From the NCBI GenBank assembly GCA_910587285.1, contig CAJULM010000012.1:7147-71146 (forward strand): DNA of 64,000 nucleotides. Reading direction: 5' to 3'. This DNA comes from an uncultured Oscillospiraceae bacterium. Lineage in GTDB: Bacteria > Bacillota > Clostridia > Oscillospirales > Oscillospiraceae. The notes below the pieces were generated by a model, which saw only the letters and a program-made list of their open reading frames with translations, did no database searches and was not told where the DNA came from. A program made the position numbers and the translations under genes. Shown here piece by piece: positions 1 through 6,533 of the stretch (within the stretch, counting starts at the first letter, position 1; each line of letters begins with the position of its first letter).

Positions 1-397
1 ACGCCGCGCCATTGGCCAGGAAGTCGTCGATGAGCAGCAGCCGGTCGCCGGGGCCCAGGAACCGCTTGGACACGATCACGTCGCTCACCCCGCCGTGGGT
101 GAAGGAGGGTATCTCCACGTGGTACACGTCTCCGGCGATGTTTTTGGTGCGGCTCTTTTTGGCGAATACCACGGGCACGCCGAACTGCTGGGCGGCGATG
201 CAGGCGATGCCGATGCCGGAGGCCTCGATGGTCAAAATCTTGTTGACGCCCTCTCCTGCGAACAGCCGCGCCCACTCCCGGCCCATGGCGGCGAACAGTT
301 CCACGTCCATCTGATGGTTCAAAAAGCTGTCCACCTTGAGCACGTCGCCGTCCTCCACGATTCCGTCCCGGCGGATGCGCTCCTCTAATTCCCGCAT
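1..397 (-). CDS. xpt: Xanthine phosphoribosyltransferase, 3' end outside the window
   Basis: Purine salvage enzyme that converts xanthine and PRPP to XMP in the cytoplasm. The visible 132 N-terminal residues begin [20 protein letters not shown] and contain the Xpt-type segment around [11 protein letters not shown] and the PRPP-binding loop region [12 protein letters not shown] full Xpt is about 190 residues, so roughly the last third is missing at the window edge. The ATG at 395-397 is preceded by an AAAGGAGTG ribosome-binding site. Bacillus xpt is often under a guanine riboswitch; the short leader here shows no such aptamer that I can recognise. Confidence 0.93.
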   Translation of the reverse strand, partial: MRELEERIRRDGIVEDGDVLKVDSFLNHQMDVELFAAMGREWARLFAGEGVNKILTIEASGIGIACIAAQQFGVPVVFAKKSRTKNIAGDVYHVEIPSFTHGGVSDVIVSKRFLGPGDRLLLIDDFLANGAA

Positions 398-424
398 GGT
401 CTTTCACTCCTTTCTTTTGTCCCC

Positions 425-454
425 ATTCTATCAAAAAAGGCGGGACTTTTCCAC
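425..454 (-). promoter_or_regulatory. Probable promoter of xpt
   Basis: Read on the minus strand, TAGAAT at 425-430 lies 18 bases downstream of GTGGAA at 449-454 and about 27 bases upstream of the xpt start. The -10 is good and the -35 poor, so this is a moderate prediction. Confidence 0.45.
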
Positions 455-475
455 TGTTTTTCCCACAAAAGCCCC

Positions 476-504
476 TTGCTCTTTCCAGGGTTTTCTGCTA
501 CAAT
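476..504 (+). promoter_or_regulatory. Sigma-A promoter directed toward the YitT gene
   Basis: TTGCTC (476-481) and TACAAT (499-504) are separated by 17 bases. The resulting leader of about 230 bases would contain two parS sites and a partial repeat module before the gene at 741. Confidence 0.6.
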
Positions 505-525
505 GAGGGCCGGCTGTCCGGGCAT

Positions 526-541
526 TGTTTCACGTGAAACA
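526..541. promoter_or_regulatory. parS site 1
   Basis: Perfect 16-base palindrome TGTTTCACGTGAAACA, the canonical ParB/Spo0J loading site. It lies 20 bases downstream of the predicted promoter of the YitT gene. Confidence 0.9.
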
Positions 542-638
542 AGAAGCGCGAGGGCAGACACATAGGCCCGGATGGACTGGAGCGAGGGGCAAAACCCAGG
601 CGGGCACAAGCCCGCGGCTCTGGGGGAACTCCCCCGGA
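542..638 (+). repeat. Partial copy of intergenic hairpin module M1
   Basis: The stretch starts with GAAGCGCGAGGGCAGACACA and continues through a GGAGCGAGGGGCAAAACCCAG segment shared with copies at 1596, 2190, 6385, 8060, 11215, 12970 and 18640. The hairpin GCGGGC-acaa-GCCCGC is visible at about 601-616. The downstream half of the module is missing and is replaced by parS site 2. Confidence 0.7.
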
Positions 639-654
639 TGTTTCACGTGAAACA
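639..654. promoter_or_regulatory. parS site 2
   Basis: Perfect TGTTTCACGTGAAACA, only 98 bases from site 1. The flanking bases nearly extend the palindrome (CGGA on the left, TTCG on the right). Confidence 0.9.
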
Positions 655-740
655 TTCGCCGGGGGCTGTGAGCCGCGCCTCATTCCGTGTTCCCGCTGGC
701 AGTTGTTCCATCCTAAAACGAAAAGAAGAAGGTCGTTGTC

Positions 741-1595
741 ATGCAGCGCATCAAAGAGACGGTAGGCGAGTATCTCATGCTCACCCTGGGCACCTTTTTG
801 GTGGCCGCGGGGGTGTACTTTTTCAAGTTTCCCAACCACTTTAACACCGGCGGCGTCACAGGTCTGGCCGTCATCCTCAACGCCATTGTGCCGGCGGTGA
901 GCGCCTCCACCTTCGCCTCCGTCATCAACCTGGCCTTTTTGGTGCTGGGCTTTGTGGCGCTGGACAAGGGGTTTGGCGTGCGCACGGTGTATTGCACCGT
1001 TTTGTTCTCCGCCATACTGTCCGGCTTGGAGTGGCTGTTTCCCATGGCCGCGCCCCTCACCAATCAGAAGATGCTGGAGCTGTTTTTCGCCGTCATTCTG
1101 CCCTCTTTGGGGGCGGCCATTCTGTTCAATATGCAGAGCTCCACCGGGGGTACGGACATCCTGGCCATGATCCTCAAGCGGTTCTCCAACATGGACATCG
1201 GCATGGCCCTGCTCTATGTGGACGTGCTCATCGCCGCCTCCACCCTGTATTTTGTGGGAACCGAGGCGGGGCTGTACTCGGTACTGGGCCTGGTGCTCAA
1301 GTCGGTGGTGGTGGACTCGGTGATCGAGTCGCTGAACCGGCGCAAGAGCTTCCTCGCCGTCACCTCCCGTCCCCAGGAGGTGTGCGGCTTCATCACCCAG
1401 TCCCTGAACCGCTCGGCCACCTACTGGCAGGCGGAGGGGGCCTACTCCCACGAGCCGAAGTGGGTGGTGCTCACCGCCCTGTCCCGGTCCCAGGCGGTGG
1501 CGCTGCGGCTGTACCTGAAGACGGCCGACCCCCACGCCTTCATTTTGGTGACCAACTCCAGCGAGATATTTGGGAAGGGGTTTATGAGAGTATGA
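741..1595 (+). CDS. YitT family membrane protein with C-terminal DUF2179 domain
   Basis: Integral membrane protein of 284 residues with about five hydrophobic segments in the first 190 residues (for example LMLTLGTFLVAAGVYFF) and the family motif FNTGGVTGLA near residue 33. The C-terminal 90 residues, ending in FILVTNSSEIFGKGF, form the soluble DUF2179 domain typical of YitT, YpjC and YqfU. Transport substrate and function of this family are not established. The length is normal for the family. The ATG is preceded by a purine-rich AAGAAGAAGG. The gene stands alone and its stop codon is followed at once by a repeat region. Confidence 0.88.
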   Translation: MQRIKETVGEYLMLTLGTFLVAAGVYFFKFPNHFNTGGVTGLAVILNAIVPAVSASTFASVINLAFLVLGFVALDKGFGVRTVYCTVLFSAILSGLEWLFPMAAPLTNQKMLELFFAVILPSLGAAILFNMQSSTGGTDILAMILKRFSNMDIGMALLYVDVLIAASTLYFVGTEAGLYSVLGLVLKSVVVDSVIESLNRRKSFLAVTSRPQEVCGFITQSLNRSATYWQAEGAYSHEPKWVVLTALSRSQAVALRLYLKTADPHAFILVTNSSEIFGKGFMRV

Positions 1596-1816
1596 GCGCG
1601 AGGGTAGACCCATAGGGGCGGATGGACCGGAGCGAGGGGCAAAACCCAAGCAGGCCGGGGCCTGCTGGATTTGCCCCGAGTCGGAGGGAAGCCGCCCCGT
1701 AATGGGTCCAACCCGAGCGTGACAGGGAAGCGCGAGGGCAGCGACCCATAGGCGCGGCCAATCCGAGCGTGACAACAGAGAAGCGCGAGCGTGACAGGGA
1801 AGCGGGCGAATAGCGG
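1596..1816 (+). repeat. Hairpin repeat module M1, forward copy plus fragments
   Basis: The module begins directly after the YitT stop codon. Its diagnostic hairpin pairs GGGGCAAA (1636-1643) with TTTGCCCC (1670-1677) and has an inner AGCAGG/CCTGCT stem. It is followed by the conserved tail GAGTCGGAGGGAAGCC and CCGAGCGTGACA. Two shorter fragments, each ending in GCGTGACA, follow up to 1800. Open reading frames across this stretch look like shadows, and I see no gene. Confidence 0.75.
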
Positions 1817-1907
1817 CCCAGGGGAGCCCTCTCCCTCCCTTCGAGGCAGCCACAGGCTACAGGGCGCTGGATGGCTGCCTCTGCGTTCGGGAGAGGGCTC
1901 CCCTGGG
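1817..1907. repeat. Nested-hairpin repeat M2, copy A
   Basis: A 19-base perfect outer stem pairs 1817-1835 with 1889-1907. An inner stem pairs GGCAGCCA (1845-1852) with TGGCTGCC (1872-1879) around the conserved core AGGCTAC-GGGCGC-GGA. Copies at 11477 and 13232 keep the structure with different stem bases. Confidence 0.8.
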
Positions 1908-1928
1908 TCTCGCCGCTTGCCCCTCGGA

Positions 1929-1944
1929 TGTTTCACGTGAAACA
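1929..1944. promoter_or_regulatory. parS site 3
   Basis: Perfect parS. Here the palindrome extends to 24 bases because CGGA on the left pairs with TCCG on the right. It lies about 450 bases upstream of noc. Confidence 0.92.
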
Positions 1945-2049
1945 TCCGGGAGGCTTCGCCAGGACTGCGCGGTCCGCTCCGAGGCGGCGCCGTATGCGCC
2001 GACGGATCAGACGGTGCACCCCGCAGGCGCAGATCAATAGACGCAAACG

Positions 2050-2190
2050 CCCGCAGTGACCGCACACAAGCGGCAGCACAAATCGGCGCACCTGCGTCGA
2101 AGGCTGCGCGCGCCGGAAGGGTATCTGCCTGTGTACGTATAGGGCTCCCCCGTAAACGGGGGGTCTCGGGGGGCGCGGGGCCTGGGGGGC
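2050..2190 (+). repeat. Second intergenic repeat family (module B), single copy
   Basis: This stretch matches the one at 17700-17830: both contain AATCGGCGCAYCTGCRTCGA, a GCCGG-AGGG segment, CGTATAGGGCTC and the small palindrome CCCGTAAACGGGGG. An inverted copy lies at 16905-17030. No coding potential is evident. Confidence 0.65.
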
Positions 2191-2345
2191 GCTGTCACGC
2201 TGCGAAGCGGCCAGGGCGCTCGGTCGCCTTCCCTCCGACTCGGGCAAAATCAGGGCCAACGTTGTTGGCCCTGGGTTTTTGCCCTCGTTCCGGTCCAGGC
2301 TCCCTCGCTGGCCGCTTCTCCGCGCTTCTCATCCTTCGATGGATT
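2190..2345 (-). repeat. Hairpin repeat module M1, reverse copy
   Basis: The order of the conserved blocks is reversed relative to the copy at 1596, from TGTCACGCTGCGAAGCGGCC to CTTCTCCGCGCTTCTC. The diagnostic hairpin pairs GGGCAAAA (2242-2249) with TTTTGCCC (2277-2284) and has an inner CAGGGCCAAC/GTTGGCCCTG stem. The two M1 copies at 1596 and 2190 therefore flank M2, parS 3 and module B as an inverted pair. Confidence 0.75.
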
Positions 2346-2348
2346 TCG

Positions 2349-2390
2349 CCTCCCGGTTGTGGTATGCTTGTCTCATACCAAACCGGGAGG
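2349..2390 (+). promoter_or_regulatory. Long inverted repeat that includes the ribosome-binding site of noc
   Basis: The left arm (2349-2366) and right arm (2374-2390) form a 17-base-pair stem with one bulged G and a 7-base loop. The right arm ends in CCGGGAGG, which is the ribosome-binding site seven bases before the noc start. In RNA the stem would hide this site; in DNA it could be an operator. Confidence 0.7.
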
Positions 2391-2397
2391 CGTTTGT

Positions 2398-3207
2398 ATG
2401 GCTCTCTTTTTGAAAACCGGGCGGCGGCAGGTGCTGGAGCTGCCCACCGGAGACATCCGGCCCAACCCCAATCAGCCCCGCAAGGAGTTCCAGGATGGCG
2501 ACCTGGCCGAGCTGGCCCTGTCCATCTCCCAGGTGGGGGTGATTCAGCCCCTGTCCGTGCGGCGTACCCCGGCGGGGTGGGAGCTGGTGGCCGGAGAGCG
2601 GCGGCTGCGGGCGGCCAAGATGGCGGGACTGCCCTGCGTGCCCTGCCTGAGCGTGGAGGCGGATGAGGAGACCTCGGCCCTGCTGGCCCTGGTGGAAAAC
2701 CTTCAGCGCAAGGATTTGGACGTGTGGGAGGAGGCCGCCGCCCTGCGCCAGCTCATCCAGGGACATTGCCTCTCCCAAGAGGAGGCCGCCCGGAAGGTGG
2801 GCAAGAGCCAGTCCGCCGTGGCCAACAAGCTGCGGCTGCTCAAGCTTCCCGAGGATGTGATTCAGACCCTCCGGATCCACCAGCTCACCGAGCGCCACGC
2901 CCGCTCACTGCTCCGGCTGGGGACGGCGGAGGAGCAGCGGGGGGCGCTGGACCACATTGTAAAGCACCAGCTCAACGTGGCCAAAACGGAGGAGTACATC
3001 GACCGGCTGTGCGGCAAGGGAAAGGCCCCCCGAAGGGCCAAGCCGGTATATCGCATCAAGGACGTTCGGCTGTTTTTGAACACGGTGAAGCGGGGGGTGG
3101 AGGTGATGCAGTCCGCCGGGGTGAACGCCCGGTGCGGCCGGGAGGAGACGGACAGCGAGATCACCCTCACCATCTGCATACCCAAAAACAGGGGAGACGC
3201 CTCGTGA
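2398..3207 (+). CDS. noc: Nucleoid occlusion / ParB family DNA-binding CTPase
   Basis: Protein of 269 residues with the ParB layout: N-terminal CTP-binding domain with GERRLR (66-71) and ENLQR (100-104), central helix-turn-helix (about 125-150) and a C-terminal dimerisation segment. The DNA-contact residues fit Noc rather than ParB: Gln138 in GKSQS, Lys144 in ANKL and Arg166 in TERHAR, where parS-binding ParBs usually have Arg, Thr and Gly. Noc inhibits division over the nucleoid, whereas ParB loads SMC at parS. It lacks the long N-terminal membrane-targeting extension of Bacillus Noc. I chose ATG 2398 with GGGAGG rather than the ATG at 2359, which lies inside the inverted repeat. It is a single-gene unit. 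Confidence 0.85.
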   Translation: MALFLKTGRRQVLELPTGDIRPNPNQPRKEFQDGDLAELALSISQVGVIQPLSVRRTPAGWELVAGERRLRAAKMAGLPCVPCLSVEADEETSALLALVENLQRKDLDVWEEAAALRQLIQGHCLSQEEAARKVGKSQSAVANKLRLLKLPEDVIQTLRIHQLTERHARSLLRLGTAEEQRGALDHIVKHQLNVAKTEEYIDRLCGKGKAPRRAKPVYRIKDVRLFLNTVKRGVEVMQSAGVNARCGREETDSEITLTICIPKNRGDAS

Positions 3208-3275
3208 GGGGGGGCTCCCCTCCGTTTTGCCCGGAGATACAACGGCAGGTTGAATTTACAACAACAAATTGAGCA

Positions 3276-3304
3276 TTGTTTTTCCCTCCTGCGTAAACTA
3301 CAAT
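3276..3304 (+). promoter_or_regulatory. Promoter of the XRE-family gene
   Basis: TTGTTT (3276-3281) and TACAAT (3299-3304) are spaced by 17 bases, 44 bases before the start codon. Confidence 0.6.
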
Positions 3305-3347
3305 AAGATCACACCGGTGAAATAGACAAAGTTTGGAGGAACAAACC

Positions 3348-4508
3348 ATGCAAATCAAATTGGGAGAACAGCTGCGGACCCTGCGCCGCCGGGATGGAAG
3401 GACCCAGGAGGAGCTGGCCCAGGCCGTGGGCGTCACGGCTCAGGCGGTGTCCCGCTGGGAGAAGGAGACCTGCTACCCCGATATGGGGCTGATTCCCTCC
3501 ATTGCAAACTACTTCGGCGTGACCATCGACGAGTTATTCGGCTATCAGAGCGACCGGGACCGGAAGATTGACGCAATGCTCCAGTCCGTGGAGGCGTACC
3601 AAATCAAAAGCCGGGGAGACGATCAGTGGGTAGACCCGTGTCTGAACATTCTGCGCGGAGGACTGGCGGAGTTTCCCCAAAACGAGCGGCTGCGGCTGGC
3701 ACTGGCCGAGACGCTGACAGAGGCGGGCTGGCGGCGGCACCAGGAGTGGCTGTGCTACGATGAGGAGGGATATCTTCAGCGTGATTACGACCGGCACAGG
3801 GAAAATCCCTGCTGGGCGGAAGCGGTGGAGCTGTGCGAGGGGCTGGCCGGCCAGGCTGGAGACCACGCCATCGCCATGCAGGCCACTGCCATCCTCGTTC
3901 TGCTCTATCGGAATCTGGGGGAGACGGACAAGGCCGTGGCCTGGGCCAAGCGTATGCCGGAGCTGAAACACTGCCGGGAGGTCCTGCTGGCCTCGGCGGC
4001 GGACGGAAAGGAGGGGGCCGGATATATCGGGGAGCTGCTGCTGGAGCTGGCCGGGCTTTTCTCCCGGCAGGTGGTATACGCGCTGATGAGCAAGCTGTCT
4101 CACTACGAAAGCGACGCGGCCGTCGAGAAGCTGCACGGGGCCATCTCTCTCTTTGACCTCATCTGCGAGGACGGCAACCTGGGCAGACACCACGACGAGG
4201 TGATCTCCTTGTACCTCTACCTCTCCCGAGTGCAGTGGGAGCGGGGATATCATGACGAGGCCTTCGACTCCCTGGACCGGGCGCTGGAGCACGCCAAGGC
4301 GCTGGAGGCGCTGGCCGACGGGGTGGAGCATCCCCTGACCGGGCTGCTGGTGTCGCTGGCAGCGTGCCCGCCGGTGGTATGCGCCGGGGTGGCGGCGGCG
4401 CTGCCGGAGGACTGGCCGTTCTGGCGCAGCCCGGATTTCAGCGGCGTGGAGCGGGAGATCAAGGCCGATCCTCGGTGGGAGGATTGGGCCAGACGCTGCC
4501 GGGAGTGA
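3348..4508 (+). CDS. XRE-type transcriptional regulator with long helical C-terminal domain
   Basis: Protein of 386 residues. Residues 4-60 form a Cro/C1-type helix-turn-helix (LGEQLRTLRRRDGRTQEELA, then QAVSRWEKE and the typical YFGVTIDELFGY). The remaining 320 residues are rich in alternating Leu/Ala helices and look like a degenerate TPR-like solenoid, as in many Clostridia regulators of this size. No effector or target can be read. ATG 3348 follows GGAGG at 3335-3339. Its own promoter and the isolated position argue for a stand-alone regulator. Confidence 0.85.
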   Translation: MQIKLGEQLRTLRRRDGRTQEELAQAVGVTAQAVSRWEKETCYPDMGLIPSIANYFGVTIDELFGYQSDRDRKIDAMLQSVEAYQIKSRGDDQWVDPCLNILRGGLAEFPQNERLRLALAETLTEAGWRRHQEWLCYDEEGYLQRDYDRHRENPCWAEAVELCEGLAGQAGDHAIAMQATAILVLLYRNLGETDKAVAWAKRMPELKHCREVLLASAADGKEGAGYIGELLLELAGLFSRQVVYALMSKLSHYESDAAVEKLHGAISLFDLICEDGNLGRHHDEVISLYLYLSRVQWERGYHDEAFDSLDRALEHAKALEALADGVEHPLTGLLVSLAACPPVVCAGVAAALPEDWPFWRSPDFSGVEREIKADPRWEDWARRCRE

Positions 4509-4680
4509 AGCGCGGAGAAGCCGCCTGCGAGGGGCGCTGTGTGCCCGTGGCACACGTCCAGCGCCGACCGAGCCGAAGGCGAGACCTTGGAGCGGAGCGA
4601 GCTTTGCAAACCAAGAATCGCGGAGCGATTCTGTTTGTGAAGCGAGTCGCAGCGAAAGCGACTGAGCGGTGAGGCGGCTT
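4509..4680 (+). repeat. Hairpin repeat module M1, variant with a long perfect tip
   Basis: The module begins right after the stop codon of the XRE gene. Conserved blocks TTGGAGCGGAGCGAG and CGCAGCGAAAGCGAC flank a hairpin in which AGAATCGC pairs with GCGATTCT (about 4614-4632) and TGCAAAC faces GTTTGTG. A closely similar inverted copy of this tip lies at 8262-8302. Confidence 0.7.
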
Positions 4681-4685
4681 CGCAG

Positions 4686-4760
4686 CGTGACAGACCAGAG
4701 AAGGCTACGGGGCGCTCGGATGGCGGCCTCTGCGTTCCGGGGAGGGCTCCCAGGGCTTCC
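4686..4760 (+). repeat. Truncated M2 copy B
   Basis: It keeps the core GGCTACGGGGCGCTCGGATG and the right flank CTCTGCGTTC with GGGGAGGGCTCCC, but the left arms are lost. It therefore cannot form the nested hairpin of copies A, C and D. Confidence 0.6.
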
Positions 4761-4784
4761 GCAAAAGGGAAGCGAGGGATATGG

Positions 4785-4905
4785 AGCTTGCCCAAAGGGG
4801 CCCCCGCGCGAGCCCAGCGAAGCGGGTCGCGTGGGGAAAGGAGGAGCAGCAGAGTGAATGAGCTTTCCCGCTTGCGGGGAAGCTCATGATACGCAGCTTG
4901 CGACG
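4785..4905 (+). repeat. Repeat module M3
   Basis: Block order is GGGGCCCCCGC, a hairpin, GTGGGGAAAGGAGGAGCAG, AGTGAATGAGC, the hairpin CCCGCTTGCGGG, then GATACGCAGCTTGCGACG. An inverted copy at 11357-11460 keeps the blocks and changes both sides of the hairpins together. Its last base lies four bases before parS site 4. Confidence 0.7.
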
Positions 4906-4908
4906 GCG

Positions 4909-4924
4909 CGTTTCACGTGAAACA
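4909..4924. promoter_or_regulatory. parS-like site 4, one mismatch
   Basis: CGTTTCACGTGAAACA differs from perfect parS only in the first base. It lies next to a terminator between convergent transcription units. Confidence 0.8.
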
Positions 4925-4930
4925 AAACAC

Positions 4931-4968
4931 AAAAAAGCCTCCCCCTGGCATCAGGGGGAGGCTTTGCT
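4931..4968 (-). terminator. Terminator after ctfB
   Basis: A stem AAGCCTCCCCCTG/CAGGGGGAGGCTT with a short loop is followed on the minus strand by a run of six T. It ends the thlA-ctfA-ctfB direction. Confidence 0.85.
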
Positions 4969-4982
4969 TATGGATATTCCGC

Positions 4983-5639
4983 TCAGATCATGCTCTTGGG
5001 CTCGCCCTTGACAATCAGGGTGGCCTCGGTGGCGGCCTGAACCTGCTCCACGGTGAACTCGGGGTTGATCTCGGTGAGCAGCAGACCCTCGGGGGTGACT
5101 TCCATCACGGCCATCTCGGTGATGATCTTGGTGATGCACTTCACGGCGGTGTAGGGCAGCTTGCACTTCTTCAGAATCTTGGGGTTGCCCTTGGCGGTGT
5201 GCTCCATGGCCACGATCACGTTCTTCGCGCCCACCAGCAGGTCCATCGCGCCGCCCATGCCGGGCATCTTCTTGCCGGGGATGATCCAGTTGGACAGGGA
5301 GCCCTCCTCGTCCACCTCCAGGCCGCCCAGGATGGTGGCGTCCACATGGCCGCCGCGGATCAGGCCGAAGGAGACGGAGGAGTCGATAAAGCAGCCGCCC
5401 GCGGCGATGCCGGAGGGGGAGCCGCCCGCGTCCACGTCATGGATGGGGTCGGGGTTTTCCTTGCTGGCGGCGGCGGAGCCGATGGTGCCGTTCTCCGCCT
5501 GGAGGGTCACATGGATGCCCTCGGGCAGATAGTTGGGGACCAGGGTGGGCAGACCAATGCCCAGGTTGACCACGTCGCCGTCCTTCAGCTCCTTGGCGAC
5601 GCGCTTGGCGATAAAGCCTTTGATCTCAGATTTTTCCAT
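4983..5639 (-). CDS. ctfB: Butyrate/acetoacetate CoA-transferase, beta subunit
   Basis: Beta subunit (218 residues) of a family I CoA-transferase that moves CoA between short-chain acids, such as acetoacetyl-CoA or butyryl-CoA and acetate. The active-site glutamate lies in AENG (Glu49), followed by GGSPSGIAAGG and GKKMPGMGGAMDL, all standard for AtoA/CtfB/ScoB. Its ATG overlaps the TAA of the alpha subunit gene as TAATG, which implies translational coupling and 1:1 synthesis. Together with the thiolase gene upstream it fits C4 acid metabolism. The preferred acid cannot be told from sequence. Confidence 0.93.
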   Translation of the reverse strand: MEKSEIKGFIAKRVAKELKDGDVVNLGIGLPTLVPNYLPEGIHVTLQAENGTIGSAAASKENPDPIHDVDAGGSPSGIAAGGCFIDSSVSFGLIRGGHVDATILGGLEVDEEGSLSNWIIPGKKMPGMGGAMDLLVGAKNVIVAMEHTAKGNPKILKKCKLPYTAVKCITKIITEMAVMEVTPEGLLLTEINPEFTVEQVQAATEATLIVKGEPKSMI

Positions 5640-6328
5640 TAGTAAAGCCCTCCTTCGACCACATAATCCACAAACACGCCGGAGGTGCGCACATCCTCGG
5701 GGGCGATCTCGCCGCACTCCACGACCTGCTCGGCCTCGGCAATGACGGTGTCGGCGGCGGTGGCCATGACGATATTGAAGTTGCTGGTGGTGCCCTTGTA
5801 CCACACGTTGCCCGCCTTGTCGATCTTATAGCCGCCCAGGACGGCGAAATCGGCGTGGATGGGGGCCATCAGCAGGTAGTCCCGGCCGTTGATGCTCTGC
5901 TTGCCCAGGCAGTAGGGGTTGTCCTCCACGATGGTGCCCACGCCGGTGGGGGTGAGCACGCCGCCCAGGCCCGCGCCGTCGGCCCGGATCATCTCGGCCA
6001 AGGAGCCCTGGGGAACCAGGACGACCTCCAGGGTCTTGTCCTGCATATTCTGCTGGGCGACCTCGGGGTTCAGCCCCACGTGGGTGGCCACCAGCTTCTT
6101 GACCTGCTTGTTGTGGATCAGCTTGGCCACGGCGTAGTAATCCTCGCCCATGGGGCCGCCGGGCATGGAACCGTCGTTGCAGATGACGGTGAGATCCTTG
6201 ACGCCGCTCTTGGACAGGGCGTCAATAAATTTGTGGGCGCTGCCGCAGCCCATGAAGCCGCCAAACATCACGGTGGCTCCGTCGGGGATGAGCTTGACCG
6301 CCTCCTCGATGGATACGAATTTAGGCAT
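5639..6328 (-). CDS. ctfA: Butyrate/acetoacetate CoA-transferase, alpha subunit
   Basis: Alpha subunit (229 residues) with the start MPKFVSIEEAVKLIPDGATV and the family loop MFGGFMGCGSAHKFIDAL, later GTPKGN-like segments and TGVGTIVEDNPYCLG. It forms an alpha2beta2 or similar complex with the product of the next gene. AGGAGGTC precedes the ATG at good distance. A repeat copy of about 150 bases separates it from thlA upstream, so co-transcription with thlA is likely but the interval is unusual for an operon. Confidence 0.93.
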   Translation of the reverse strand: MPKFVSIEEAVKLIPDGATVMFGGFMGCGSAHKFIDALSKSGVKDLTVICNDGSMPGGPMGEDYYAVAKLIHNKQVKKLVATHVGLNPEVAQQNMQDKTLEVVLVPQGSLAEMIRADGAGLGGVLTPTGVGTIVEDNPYCLGKQSINGRDYLLMAPIHADFAVLGGYKIDKAGNVWYKGTTSNFNIVMATAADTVIAEAEQVVECGEIAPEDVRTSGVFVDYVVEGGLY

Positions 6329-6384
6329 TTTATATGACCTCCTACAGTTTACTTATCAGGACCCCAGGGGCGGATGCCCCTGGG

Positions 6385-6533
6385 GTGGAGATACGGAATG
6401 TTATCACGCTCCGATTGGCCGCGCGGCCGGGTCGCTTTCGCTGCGTCTCAGGCAAAACCCGCCCCGCCATAGGCGGCAGCTGGGCTTTTGCCTTCGCTCC
6501 GCTCCAAGCTCCCCTGCGCGTCTATCGTCGCGC
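6385..6533 (-). repeat. Hairpin repeat module M1 between thlA and ctfA
   Basis: Read on the minus strand it begins at the thlA stop codon. The diagnostic hairpin pairs AGGCAAAA (6450-6457) with TTTTGCCT (6486-6493). The flanks GGAGCGGAGCGAAGG and CGCAGCGAAAGCGACC match other copies. Confidence 0.75.

Noticed and set aside
498..1853. Long minus-strand reading frame across YitT and the repeats (451 codons)
   Set aside because: It opposes the well-supported YitT gene and has an Arg/His/Gly/Pro-rich composition typical of antisense frames in GC-rich DNA.
3276..3304. Noc-binding sequences near noc
   Set aside because: I found no ATTTCCCGGGAAAT in the parts examined. The closest, in the ger A gene near 61143, has several mismatches.
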